Shown: one piece after another, positions 51,201-62,248 of the stretch
How the letters are laid out: the number at the start of each line of letters is the position of its first letter
Numbering within the stretch: the first letter of the stretch is position 1
Source of the DNA: Adineta steineri
Lineage: Eukaryota; Rotifera; Eurotatoria; Adinetida; Adinetidae
Direction of reading: 5' to 3'
NCBI GenBank assembly: GCA_905250115.1
Contig: CAJNOI010000051.1
Coordinates: forward strand, 458,440 to 522,439
DNA length: 64,000 nt
Notes under the pieces: model-generated
What the model was told of the DNA's origin: nothing
The model's database searches: none
What the model saw: only the letters and a program-made list of their open reading frames with translations
Made by a program: the position numbers and the translations under genes

Positions 51201-53568
51201 TATAAAGATAAACTAAAAAAATGAAATCTAAGCACAGTAAAAGCAATAAGAGCAAAATCAAAGCAAATAAAATTCCTACGTGTTACAACTATTAATCAGA
51301 TGAAGTCGAATCGTCGGTTTTCTGTTTTAGTTTGTTAAATATTAAGCAAAATCAAAACAAATCAAAACGTTTTACGTACATATTAAGTACACTTGGAGAT
51401 GGATAATTAATATATGGAGATGTTATTTCAATGTAACGATCAGGTTTTGGTTCTCGAGGAGCTAACAAAAATTTATAGAGATTATAATTTTTTTTTATTA
51501 TATATATAAAATACTTACTAAATGGTTCAGCATGAGGTAATGTTTTTGATTTTTTTGGTCGAATAAGTTTCCATGGAGGTACATATTCTGGTGGTGGTGG
51601 TGGTTCTAATGGAATATCTCGAATTGTAGTTAATAACATTGAAGTTGAAAATGTATCATTAAGATTATAACGTCGTAATCGTTCACTTCTATCTGCTAAT
51701 TCACCATAAGCACTATTACGTGCTGGTTGTGAATGTGGTATATTAGCAAATACAATCATTTTTGGTGCTTCAGGTATGGTTTGATCATCAATAATAGCTG
51801 CTGGATCTTCTACTGTACCTCCACGACCAGCACCTCCAAATCGTTTCGAATCTTTACCTGTTCGACTTTCTTTTCCTGCTGCTGCTTTTGTAGTTGTATC
51901 TTTTGGTACTGTTAGACTAGCTGGTGCTCCTGCCTTTTTAGCACTTTTTTCATCAGATTTTTTTGTTAAAGTTTCAGTTCCTGTATCATCTTGATGACCC
52001 ACTTGTTCCTTTTTAAACAGAAAGAAAAAAAACATTTATATATATATAAATTTTATAAAAGATTTTACATTTGCATGTGATGATGCAGATTCTTCTTGTA
52101 CATCAACTTTTGCTTCTGGCCATTTATATAATGGTACAGGACCAAAAGCTGGTAATGGACTTGTTGAACGTTGTTCAATTTTATTGGCTACATTTTCATT
52201 ATCCACTACGATTTTATTTGAACGATCGTAACGAAGAAATTCCCATACTTTTCCTGCATGTGTGTATCTAAAAGAAAAGTTTTCGTATATAGAATTTTGT
52301 AAATTATAAAAACATACTTCAATGGAATAGGTTCTGGTACCCAACCAGTAAGTGTATGAATAACACTGGTTTCATTATATGTAGGATTTGTATTTGGTGG
52401 ACGATAACTATAGTTGAAGAAAAGAATGCGCTTTTTTTCAATAAAGAAAATAATGAAATGAATTTCTTACTCAAGTGACATTATTTTTAATAAAGCTTTT
52501 GTTAAAAGTATTGGCCATAATTCATATGATAATGATGTTTGTGGTAAAAGACAACGATTTTTCGAATCAAATGGAATTGTATCATCAACAATAATTTTTC
52601 GCCATGTACCCTAATTATTTCAAAAAGAAATAAAATATAATATGTGGAATATTTGTCTTTGTAAATACAAACCAAAAAGAAAAGTCGAATAACATATTTG
52701 CCTGCAGGATTGTATGGAGGTATAAAAGGTTGTCTAGATACTTTATTCAAGGCATATATATGTTCCTAAAAAAATTAAGAATATTAATAACATAGATGTA
52801 ATACATAGAAAAAACAAACCCATGGACGCCATGTTCGTCCACTTAAAACAGCTGGATTTGGTTCTGTAGTAGTTTCTGATGGTGAATTTGTATGTTTACG
52901 TTCTCGTCGGCAAATATCCCATAATGCGGTAATCTGACTAATAATGTTGCGCATTGTCTTTGATTAATAATAATAAGAAGAAGAAAATTACAATTGAAAA
53001 ATAAAATGATCTTACTTCATTGAAATGTAAATGTTCATTTGGTGTGACTAAATCAAAATTTTGCATACCTTGATCAGGATCGACAATTACCGGTGGCTAT
53101 AATAAATTAATTATTCATATGAACTATGCATTCAATTCATTGTTTTTACTCTTTCCGGTGGTAAAAAATCGACTGGTCTTTTCCATTGTTCGACTTTAAA
53201 TGTTGGAGGTAGTTCAACTTTACCTTCAGGATCTTCAAATCCATGTGTGCCCTAAAGGAAGAATATTCAATATAATATTAAATATTAATTTTCTATTATT
53301 TTCATACTGCTACACTAGCTGATTTTGTATCAGCACGAGCTCTACTCGCTGCTGTTTCTTTCTTTTTTCCACTTCCAATTTCCCATGATTCAGCATTAAC
53401 ATCAGCATCGTTCCATTCGGGCCATAATGGTGCTAAGCGAGGTTTTCTATTTTCAATAAATTTACATTATAATATAAGATAGAAAAAATAAATAAACCTT
53501 ATTGATTGATCACTACGTGCATGATTTGCAACACTACCAGCTGTTTTTAATGATCCCGTAGTACTCAT
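45216..53568 (-). CDS. ADGB: Androglobin (calpain-like domain, permuted globin domain, IQ motif)
   Basis: Androglobin is a large chimeric globin of ciliated and flagellated cells, needed for sperm flagellum formation in mice. Start ATG 53566-53568 (MSTTGSLKTAGSVAN); stop 45216-45218; about 25 exons. Diagnostic blocks in order: LAPLWPEWNDADVNAESW; FEDPEGKVELPPTFKVEQWK; the calpain-like domain TWRPWEHIYALNK, GKYVIRLFFLGTWRKIIVDD, LWPILLTKALLKI; VPPWKLIRPKK and ITSPYINYPSP; LWMDFEDFCSCFTSIVVFHN; the globin-region exons (about 49060-48690); the IQ motif ILNIQKSARGYLQRRILNAR (about 48385-48320) in the position known for vertebrate ADGB; ANTWFTLFREIFYVIEEGFV; KKAWETVEAGRAQKAMQTRQ; and the Lys-rich end GKKGKGSAGKKGKK. 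No GDCW-type cysteine-protease motif is visible, so peptidase activity is doubtful. Several Ala/Pro/Thr-rich linkers (46160-45770) are expanded. An acceptor (CATATAAG) lies two bases before the ATG. Confidence 0.93.
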
Positions 53569-53885
53569 TTCTTATATGTTTTTCAAAATTTATTTAAATA
53601 AAAAGGAGATCATCACTTGCAAAAGATTCAATTTTCAGATTTTGTTTCATAGTTAGTTTGAATAAAGTAACCATTTTTAATGAAATTAACCAAGGTAGTA
53701 GCCTCGAAAGATTACTCTTTGATTTTTACTATAGATGCCACCAGTTAACAAAATTTTCTTTTTAATTCCTTCTTTCTTTGTTTAGTTTAAAACACATGTG
53801 AAATTCTTTTTTTCAGATTTTATAATTAGAGGTCAACTTAAAAACCTTTTACTCAATAATTTAAGGTAAAAAATAAAATACAAAC

Positions 53886-54031
53886 CCATCTGATGGTATA
53901 TCCAGAAATGATTGTCGTCGATCATTATCAGTTGTAAGTTTTGTAGTATAATGAATTAATTTAGATACAAGTGAATTAGTTTTGGTTGTTTCATCATTAG
54001 CAATAGCTGCCGATACTCTACCACTCCACAT
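53886..54031 (-). CDS. ADGB: Candidate alternative first coding exon of androglobin
   Basis: ATG at 54029-54031 opens 48 codons (MWSGRVSAAIANDETTKTNS, ending FLDIPSDG) and stops at a GT donor (GATGG/GTTTG). It leaves two bases in phase, exactly like the MSTTGSLK exon (53568 to about 53500, ending AG/GT). It can therefore splice straight to the next exon (KPRLAPLWPEWN), skipping 53568, whereas splicing into the acceptor before 53568 would be out of frame. The joint would read SDGKPRLAPLWPEW. This is a model from phase and splice sites only; the exon could instead belong to another short transcript. Confidence 0.45.
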
Positions 54032-56053
54032 CACTACTTTTTCTTTACTATTTTGTTATAAAATAATTTTTTTGTCAAGAACGGAAGAAAATGAGCAGAA
54101 AAAAAAGAAATTTGACTAATGAAGCTTATAATCTATAAGAACAGTAAAGACTGCTATAATTGGCATTCAATTATGAAATGTACGGAACGTTTGTAGTTGT
54201 ATATATGCATATATTTCATATTATAACAATTGAGTACGATACTTGTTTTTTTTCTCTATATTTTGTAATTATTACGTGTACAATCGTTTTTGTTGAAGTT
54301 CATTTAAAACAATATCAGATTACGTCATTGTGTTCGTAAAAATTGTAACTATTGAAATTGAAACATTAACTTTTCTTTCTAGCAAAATATAGAGTTTTAC
54401 ATTACATATCGATCAGTTCATAGGAATCGTTGAAAAAAATCAGGCATCTGTCATATCGAGTTAGTTACAATGAAAATATTCAACTGATAGGACGTAAAAG
54501 AACTTTACTACTATTATACTGGAGGAGAAAAAGGCGCTGATCCTGAGAGCTACTTATACCAGCTTCTACGTTGGTTTGAAAATTAACGTACTTTGATAAA
54601 TTAAAGTAGGTATGGATGCACCTAAATGAATAACAACAAGTTTGGCATAAGTATGGGTGTCATTTTTATTTTTTCGACGAAATATTGCAATATCTTTTTT
54701 TGCTCTTTAATTTATCTGCGAATAATTAAAAAAGAGTAGCTTGTCAAAAAAATATTTATCAGAATATTACAATCTAATATAATTATAATAAAAAAAAGAA
54801 TGTATTAATATTATTCTTCATTAATCTTTCTATCATTAGGAAACTGTGCTGTTCGTTTTATGTTCGTCTACTAATCAATTTTTATTTAGATCATCTATCT
54901 ATATGTATATAAAAGAATTTTTGTTTGTTTGTTCGCTATGCATCGAGATATTTCTTCAGCTTATCTTTTTTTCTATTCTTTCTCACTTGGCGTCACTCTT
55001 ACATATCATAATGTGTTTTTAATGTTGACTAGGTAGATTCTAACGCACATGCAATCTTCCTCTAAAAGCTAATATATATATACATTCACCGATACATAAG
55101 ATATATAAAGAGATAATTCCGGCAGCTGTATAAAACTTATGATTATGGACAACAGTGCATATTTCATCTAATGTCTGAAAAGAATAATCTGGCTAAATAA
55201 GGTAAATATATACTTGACCATAGGACTTTTATACTGATTTACCATCGTATAGATAGTGGTAAAGAACGAAAACACAAAAGACATAAGTAATTTAAAAACT
55301 GAGAAGATAAGCACTATTCACAAGACACACGATCGAGAATAGTATTGCTACAATCTTAGAACATAATTACTTTCGTTTTTGGAGACTAAAATTATCAAAA
55401 ACCTCCGAATTTACAAGCCATAGATGGAGCCCGTTGGACTTAATTTCAGATCCAGTAGGTCCGGGCCTGACCTGATACCAACTATTCTAAAAATAACAGT
55501 TAATTATGACTTGATTTTTATTAGATTACACCCTCTTCGAAGCAACTACCAGATTGATATAAAAAAATTCGTTGAAATTAAGAGTATTGTTCGATTTCGG
55601 GTCCAAAAATGTTGAACCCAATGGGCTCTAGCAGTAGATCCAAGTTACTCATACGATCATACACTCATGTTGTCTACTTTATGTATTTTAAATATACGGT
55701 TTATTTATATTCGAATGGCAATGTTGTAAAAATAAAGACTCATGGGAAGTTTTGAGCATTTAGTAAGGGATAAACTGATTTTTCTCTTTTTTTACAGAGT
55801 CAAAATTGGAAATTTTCAATTGTGTAGGCATGAAGATTCCCGATCAAATAGAAATTTTGAAAAGGCACGAATTGTATTACCTGAAATGGTACAAAAATAA
55901 TCATTGAAAGCCTGCGTTATGCTGAAAATTCTAGTAGCTTGTTTAACTCGTTTTTTCGAAATGTCTGTTTGACCGGATTAGTATTTATCTTTGTATTGAT
56001 TATAAAGTTCTTTTTATAGATTATTGAATTAAAGTATTAAACAAAGAACCAAA
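54032..56053. other. Intergenic region with one inverted-repeat element
   Basis: 2 kb between the androglobin 5' end and the giant GTPase start. Apart from the element at 55425-55630, it is AT-rich and featureless. Before the GTPase ATG, TTCTTTTTATAG (ending 56020) is a plausible splice acceptor for a leader or 5' UTR exon. Confidence 0.55.
55417..55638. mobile_element. 206-bp decayed hAT-like MITE
   Basis: Element 55425-55630. The left end reads TGGAGCCCGTTGGACTT and the right end, reverse-complemented, TAGAGCCCATTGGGTTC: 13 of 17 bases agree. A subterminal pair GGTCCGGG / GGACCCGA extends the symmetry. Flanking 8-mers GCCATAGA (55417-55424) and GCAGTAGA (55631-55638) agree at six of eight positions, as expected of an old target duplication. 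A 63-codon open frame inside is chance. The hAT assignment is inference from the TAGAG end and 8-bp duplication. Confidence 0.6.
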
Positions 56054-59000
56054 ATGAGCAGAAAAAGAAAGTCCTCGATGTGTGTATACCTTTCCATCAT
56101 TATACTTGCATATCTAATCCCATGCGTCTATACTGATGTTTGTCGTAAACCCAACTTACAAATACCTGATGATCTTTCTATTAATAAAGATGTTGATATA
56201 TGTACCATGTTTATGCAATCGTATAGTGGTAGTATTGATATGGGCGTGACAGTAAAAGATTACTTATTGAAATATCTTCCAAAAACGTACTTAGACGATG
56301 GACATTTACGTTTATTCACTCAATATGAAAAAAATTATACATTTCTGTTAGCAACTGCAATTGATCACATGTCAATAGAAAATGATGATCACAAGAAAAA
56401 ATATTATAATAAAGAAATCGATAATCAAGGTAAAGAAGAGAAAAAGACTAATTTTCAATATTTATCAATAAATTGGAATGAATCCAATTCGGAAATATTA
56501 CAAAATATCGCTCAAAAATTCGAGATTATTCAAGAATGTAGTTCAACTATAACATTTTATTTAACATTTCCATCGTATCCTGAAAAAGATTTATTATCGA
56601 ATTTCTTAAAAACATTTAAAACTACTTCAATTACATCACCTTCTTCATTTTCTTTCAATAATAATGATAATTTATATTATCGTAACAATATCGATCCATC
56701 ATTTTTATCTTTTGTTGATATATTACCTTTACCTATTTTTCAAGAATTATTACGACAATATTCTAATGTTCGATTAGTTTTATGTGGTCATGGATTAGGA
56801 GGGACTGTTGCACAGTTATCAACATTACATTTATTGTCTAAAGAAGTCACTTTGCATCACGCTAAACTTCGAAGTATTTCTGTCGGATCATTATTCTTTG
56901 CTAAAGAAGAAACAAAAGCTTTCATTAACAATCATCATTTAGAAAAACATTTTATAAATATTCATCATGAAATGGATGCAATACCATCTTTATTTAATAT
57001 TGTCGGAGTTTTATCTAAGTTAGCATTGATAAATGGGCAAGAAGAAGGAACAACATGGAAGATATTCGATTTTTTAAAATCTCTTCTGTTTCGTGGAGGT
57101 AATCAAATTGAAAAGCATCGAACTCATGTTGAACATATATTAGCTTGGTTATGTCGAAGTTTAATTGTTCGATATCCAGTTTTTTCTCAAAAAATATGTG
57201 AACCTTCTACTATTCATACAACATTAGATTTATTAAACAAATCTTTAGATTATGCTCAAAAGTTTTTAAACGAAAAACAAACACCAAAATTAATTTATCA
57301 ACCAATAGGTATATTCAATCTTATTACTTTCCAAAAATATGATCAAACGTGGCATTTAATAAATGTTGTCAATGAAAAAGCTCTATATCAATATTTAAAT
57401 GAAACTCTGGAACGATTAGGTGGATCGGAACATATATCTCGACGTCATTCTATCTCATCGTATGTTATGCATTTGAAACAATGTAATAAACAAAAATCAT
57501 CAACTCATGTACAAACTTTATCAAATTTGGTTGAATCATTTTCCAATAAGGAAACTATAAAGACCAAATTGAATTATTCCATTATTATGCCTCTACCATT
57601 TCGTTTTTCTAATCATTCTTCTATTCAATTTCGTTCTGGTGCAAGTTATATGAGTATGATTGCAGTACTTCCAGTTTTTCCTTCAGAAAATTCAACAAAA
57701 TTTGATTCACAATTCAATAATTTAAAAAGAAAATTTTTATCAGCTATTAAACATCGTACTAGTCTATTGAAACTTGGCTCGGAGAATAATCAACATATTA
57801 AAAATCGAAAATCATCGAATACAATAAGTATTTATGATATTTGTTTATCTATTTATGAAACATATGGTATGGATGCTCGAATGGAACTAATGAAGCTTCA
57901 ACTAGATCAAAGAATGCTAGTTCCGATCTTAGTGTCAAACAGTCGTACTTCTTCATCAATTTCTACGCTTCCTCTTTCACCATTTTTCCGGTCATATATC
58001 AAAACTTTAAGTTTGGTTGAAACAGCTGCACTTCAACCGGAAGAAAACATTTTATCCATGGATTCTAGATTGTTACGTATTGGATTAGTTTCAACAGTTC
58101 AAAGAAAAATAGGTGGATTACCTGATTTAATACAAAATGTTTTTCAAGTATCATCTATTCGACAGCATATACAAGGAATGGGTACAGGAATTAATGCACA
58201 AATTGTTGTTGAAACTGGATATGGATTTTTACCAAGTAGTACGTCTTCTTTATCCTATCAACCGGTTATATTAATTCATATCATAGGTGAATATCGTCCA
58301 TTATTATCATTTCTTGCGCAATACGTTGATACATTAATTGTTGAATACAATGATGATGATAAAAATTTTGCATCCTTTGATTATGATCCAGTATTAAAAT
58401 CATTACGCGTTCAACGAATAATGAAATGGAAGCATACGATAGATGCTGAATTTTTTGAAATTAATTCATCCGATACACCTTATATGGTAGATCAATTTGA
58501 AGGAAGTGTTACAGCAGTAGCTCCTGCATATCAGAAATATTTGCTAGAAATAGCATCCGACTCAAGCTCTTACCTCCGTTCAACTATACCAACGATGTTA
58601 CTTCGACCTCGGTTAATAGATCTTATCAAAGATGTAGAATTGTTTACTGATGATGATATACCAATGCTAAAGACAGAGGCATTATTCAAAGATGTCGATG
58701 TAGCGCAGTTAAGAAAAAAAGAGTTCCAATTGCAGCATAGTTATAAGAAAGAAGCCGAAAGTCAATTAGAAATGGATAATCCAGCATTACAGTTAAATAA
58801 TGCTCGTATAGAAGAATTAAAAGAAAGTATTCGTGACGAAAGACAAATTCGATCAAAAGTGTATAAAAATGTAGCACAAATTCCTATTTTAAAATCTTAT
58901 ATTTCATTAATAGCTCAACCTAATGATGAAATACGTTATATCCAAAAGCGTCAATTTGAATTTGCTTTATCAGAATATAGTGAGAAAACATTATCAAATT

Positions 59001-62000
59001 TGAGAAAGACACGAGATTCAATGTTTATTATAATGACAGAAGCAATGAAGGAAGCTATGATGGCAAACAATGACGTAAACACACTTTCGACATTGAAAGA
59101 AAAAGAAAAACAAGCAATCGAAAACTATCATAAAGCTAAAAAGGATTTTATTGATACATCTCTAGTTGTTGAACATCTTTGGCGAGAAATGTCTCATTTA
59201 TATATTGTTGATAGACTAGAATATCAAGAATTTCCACATTTAGCTGCTCAACATTTAATGGATGGTTTTCCATTAGAATTATTAGATGGCGATTCAATGT
59301 TATTAAATATTCAATGGATTAAACATGTATTCGATGCACTAGATAACATACTAATGGAAGAATTAGGTCGGCAAGGTCGTATATTGGTGTTATCTATTTG
59401 CGGTCCTCAAAGTTCTGGAAAATCTTCTTTATTAAAAACGATGTATGGTATTCGAATACGATCTAGCGTTGGAGCTTGTACTCAAGGTGTCAATATGATG
59501 TTAGTTAAAGTACTTCATCAAGAATATGATTATATACTTGTATTGGACACAGAAGGTTTAAGAGCTCCAGAATTTAGTTCAATGCCAGGTGCTGAAATAA
59601 GAGATAATACTTTAGCTACATTCGCTATTTTACCTGCGGATGGAACTATTTTACTCAATAAAGGTGAAGTTAATCAAGCTTTAGAAGATGTTTTACCTAT
59701 AGTTTTATACCTATATGCAACTAGTTCATTATCATTACAACTTGGTGGACAAATACCATCGAAATTATTTTTTGTTTATAATCAAATCGATCCAAGTCAA
59801 CCACAAAAGGGAATCGAATTACTTCAAGATTTAACAACTCGTTTACATAAAGTAACTGATAAAATAGTTCAAACGGTGTCTTCTAAACAAGTACCATTTT
59901 ATGGTTTTGAACAATGTAGACTTGATTTAAAAAATTTATCAAATTCAGATTTTCGGATTCTATCTGTTAATACTAATAATCCGCCAATTAATCATCCAGT
60001 CCATTTATTTGGTGAACAATCTTTATATTTACGACAATGGATTGATCTAAGAATTATTAATTCAACTGATAATCGCCCATGGCAAGCACGATTTCTTCCA
60101 GATATGGCTAATTATTTTGAAACAGTGAGTGATATGATTCGTCAAGCTCGTCATATTTCTAGTGTAAGTACATCATTAGAAATTTGGGCTAATAATAAAT
60201 TAAATGATCAAATTGAAAAGATTAAACATAATATATCATCAATTTATCATACAATTAGAAGTGAAGTAGAAAACAAAACTATATCAGAATATAAAAATTC
60301 TTTAGAAAAATCCAGCAGTTCAACATTATCATATACCGAAATTGAAGATCTTATTGATCGTGCACATATTAAAGTATTAGAAATGATGGCTAATTATACA
60401 GTAAAAGCAGAAGATGAAATACGTAAACTTATTACAGGAACTAAACGTGAATTGCATCATTTAGAAGATTGGGAATCTTTTATTATCGGAAAAGAAAAAA
60501 GTAGTAAAAAGATTTTAGCAGCAAAAATTGATCGCGAAATAACGAATTTTGATTTTTATAGTAAAACAGAAGAGAAAATTCGACGAGATTTTATCAACGA
60601 ATGTGATAAAATAAATTGTACTGATCTGACAAAAGAAGAGAAAGAAAGAATTTTTGATAATGTTCTGAAACATCGTACCCAAGAAGCTCAAGAACCTTAT
60701 CATCGTGTATTAGATATTCCTTCTGCAATTAAAGCAATTTATAACAATACTGCAGTTATTCAAGGTGTTAAAATATTTGATGAAAATGAAATTTGTCATA
60801 CTAATGGTTCTTCAAAACGATTTTCAATGAAAGAAAATGAATTAAGACATATTCAAAACAATCAAGCTGAAGAAGAAAAACGAAATTATAATTATAGAAT
60901 AATCAAAGAAACTAAAAAATTCAATGAAGCTGTAGATGAAATCAAATCGCATATTTTTGATTTAGTAACCAGTGCTAGTCAATATGAACCAGTTATTGTT
61001 AATAAAGTTTTAGAACGTATTGATGATATCATTGACAAACGTCAAATTGTTTTTACTGGTACAATAAAAAATATACATCGCGAAACTTATTGCTATTTAG
61101 AATACAAATTAAACGAACTGCAAGACAAATGGAATTTCAATCATAACCGTACAAGACGTTTAGAAGAGCGTCGTACTGAATTACAGGTCTTCTTTGAAAA
61201 AGTTGTTGAAGGAGTACGAGGTATTAAACTATTTGAATTGATGATTTATGAAAAACTTAATAACTCATGGCAAGATGGATTTATTGAAAGATTGGTACAA
61301 GATGTAGCAGCTGACGTTGGTAAATTGAAATGGATTGGCAATAGTAATATTCTACAAGCTTATATAGATAATGAAAAAATTCACATACTAAAGAAGGATG
61401 GCATTAGAACGTTATTAGATCAAATTAGTTCCGCCACGTCTTTTTATGAAAAATGTACAGAAAAGTTTGTTCAAGTTCATGTTGATGAATACGCAAAGCA
61501 AAAATGGAGCATATTCTACAATGATACGATGTATGTTATTACAAAAGCTGGAGATGAAGCAAAAAATAGTTCAGACGATCGTCTGAATATTTTTCTTAAA
61601 ACTTTACATAGTCCGATTTTACCATCTTTAATAACTTCTCGATTACCGGATGTTGTCAATAACAGTTTGTATGGTAATATTGATAGTGAATCCATTTATA
61701 TATTCGAAGGAATAGTCAAGACATTGAAAGCAGCAGTTCCAAAGGAGCCTATATCACTGCTAAAGAAAAACGAAACTAAGATGGTTTTGAATAATATTCA
61801 AGAGAATACTGGAGATGCTGCTAAACCTCGATGTAATCATGCCTGTAGATTATGTGGTGCTCCATGTTTTAGACATTCTGGTCATGATGGGCATCATGAT
61901 TTCCATCATCAACCAGCGGGATTGGCAGGAATGAGATCCAAGCATACCCATCTCATCGTACATGAAACATGTCATGAAGCGTTCATGCGAAATAATACGT

Positions 62001-62248
62001 TTAGTCTTAATGGCGATGCTGGACCCTTCTATTCATACACAGAATTTCCAAAAAGACTTCAGTATGAAGTTCCTGTCTCTGCAATACAAAGAAGCATATT
62101 GGGAGAATATTTAATGAGTAAATATCACGACGATATAGCTGATTATTATCATATCAAACATAATCCAAAAGTACCATTTGCATATGAACAACATACATTA
62201 GATAATATTGAAGATGGAATTAAAAGAAAAATGGATACAACTGGATGA
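56054..62248 (+). CDS. Very large inducible GTPase (GVIN/VLIG-like) with signal peptide and degenerate class-3 lipase domain
   Basis: One intronless frame of 2,064 residues. Residues 1-27 hold a hydrophobic signal segment (MCVYLSIIILAYLIPCVYTD). Residues about 150-320 look like a class-3 (fungal-type) lipase: IFQELLRQYSNVRLVLCGHG then LGGTVAQLSTLHLL, SISVGSLFFAKEET and NIHHEMDAIPSLF. The nucleophile elbow GHSLGG is here GHGLGG (245-250), with Gly247 in place of the catalytic Ser, so the domain is probably inactive. Coiled coil about 880-1040 leads to the large GTPase: P-loop GPQSSGKS (1117-1124), switch CTQGVNMMLVK, G3 DTEG (1165-1168), and NQID (1243-1246) as G4 candidate, as in VLIG and related dynamin-superfamily GTPases. 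Long helices follow, then a Cys/His zinc-like C-terminus (CNHACRLCGAPC from 1927; HHDFHHQPAG) like that of vertebrate VLIG. Vertebrate VLIGs are interferon-induced; a defence role here is only analogy. Confidence 0.88.
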   Translation: MSRKRKSSMCVYLSIIILAYLIPCVYTDVCRKPNLQIPDDLSINKDVDICTMFMQSYSGSIDMGVTVKDYLLKYLPKTYLDDGHLRLFTQYEKNYTFLLATAIDHMSIENDDHKKKYYNKEIDNQGKEEKKTNFQYLSINWNESNSEILQNIAQKFEIIQECSSTITFYLTFPSYPEKDLLSNFLKTFKTTSITSPSSFSFNNNDNLYYRNNIDPSFLSFVDILPLPIFQELLRQYSNVRLVLCGHGLGGTVAQLSTLHLLSKEVTLHHAKLRSISVGSLFFAKEETKAFINNHHLEKHFINIHHEMDAIPSLFNIVGVLSKLALINGQEEGTTWKIFDFLKSLLFRGGNQIEKHRTHVEHILAWLCRSLIVRYPVFSQKICEPSTIHTTLDLLNKSLDYAQKFLNEKQTPKLIYQPIGIFNLITFQKYDQTWHLINVVNEKALYQYLNETLERLGGSEHISRRHSISSYVMHLKQCNKQKSSTHVQTLSNLVESFSNKETIKTKLNYSIIMPLPFRFSNHSSIQFRSGASYMSMIAVLPVFPSENSTKFDSQFNNLKRKFLSAIKHRTSLLKLGSENNQHIKNRKSSNTISIYDICLSIYETYGMDARMELMKLQLDQRMLVPILVSNSRTSSSISTLPLSPFFRSYIKTLSLVETAALQPEENILSMDSRLLRIGLVSTVQRKIGGLPDLIQNVFQVSSIRQHIQGMGTGINAQIVVETGYGFLPSSTSSLSYQPVILIHIIGEYRPLLSFLAQYVDTLIVEYNDDDKNFASFDYDPVLKSLRVQRIMKWKHTIDAEFFEINSSDTPYMVDQFEGSVTAVAPAYQKYLLEIASDSSSYLRSTIPTMLLRPRLIDLIKDVELFTDDDIPMLKTEALFKDVDVAQLRKKEFQLQHSYKKEAESQLEMDNPALQLNNARIEELKESIRDERQIRSKVYKNVAQIPILKSYISLIAQPNDEIRYIQKRQFEFALSEYSEKTLSNLRKTRDSMFIIMTEAMKEAMMANNDVNTLSTLKEKEKQAIENYHKAKKDFIDTSLVVEHLWREMSHLYIVDRLEYQEFPHLAAQHLMDGFPLELLDGDSMLLNIQWIKHVFDALDNILMEELGRQGRILVLSICGPQSSGKSSLLKTMYGIRIRSSVGACTQGVNMMLVKVLHQEYDYILVLDTEGLRAPEFSSMPGAEIRDNTLATFAILPADGTILLNKGEVNQALEDVLPIVLYLYATSSLSLQLGGQIPSKLFFVYNQIDPSQPQKGIELLQDLTTRLHKVTDKIVQTVSSKQVPFYGFEQCRLDLKNLSNSDFRILSVNTNNPPINHPVHLFGEQSLYLRQWIDLRIINSTDNRPWQARFLPDMANYFETVSDMIRQARHISSVSTSLEIWANNKLNDQIEKIKHNISSIYHTIRSEVENKTISEYKNSLEKSSSSTLSYTEIEDLIDRAHIKVLEMMANYTVKAEDEIRKLITGTKRELHHLEDWESFIIGKEKSSKKILAAKIDREITNFDFYSKTEEKIRRDFINECDKINCTDLTKEEKERIFDNVLKHRTQEAQEPYHRVLDIPSAIKAIYNNTAVIQGVKIFDENEICHTNGSSKRFSMKENELRHIQNNQAEEEKRNYNYRIIKETKKFNEAVDEIKSHIFDLVTSASQYEPVIVNKVLERIDDIIDKRQIVFTGTIKNIHRETYCYLEYKLNELQDKWNFNHNRTRRLEERRTELQVFFEKVVEGVRGIKLFELMIYEKLNNSWQDGFIERLVQDVAADVGKLKWIGNSNILQAYIDNEKIHILKKDGIRTLLDQISSATSFYEKCTEKFVQVHVDEYAKQKWSIFYNDTMYVITKAGDEAKNSSDDRLNIFLKTLHSPILPSLITSRLPDVVNNSLYGNIDSESIYIFEGIVKTLKAAVPKEPISLLKKNETKMVLNNIQENTGDAAKPRCNHACRLCGAPCFRHSGHDGHHDFHHQPAGLAGMRSKHTHLIVHETCHEAFMRNNTFSLNGDAGPFYSYTEFPKRLQYEVPVSAIQRSILGEYLMSKYHDDIADYYHIKHNPKVPFAYEQHTLDNIEDGIKRKMDTTG

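Noticed and set aside
55424..55615. 63-codon plus-strand frame starting MEPVGLNFRS
   Set aside because: It lies within the inverted-repeat element, has no family resemblance and no conserved context.
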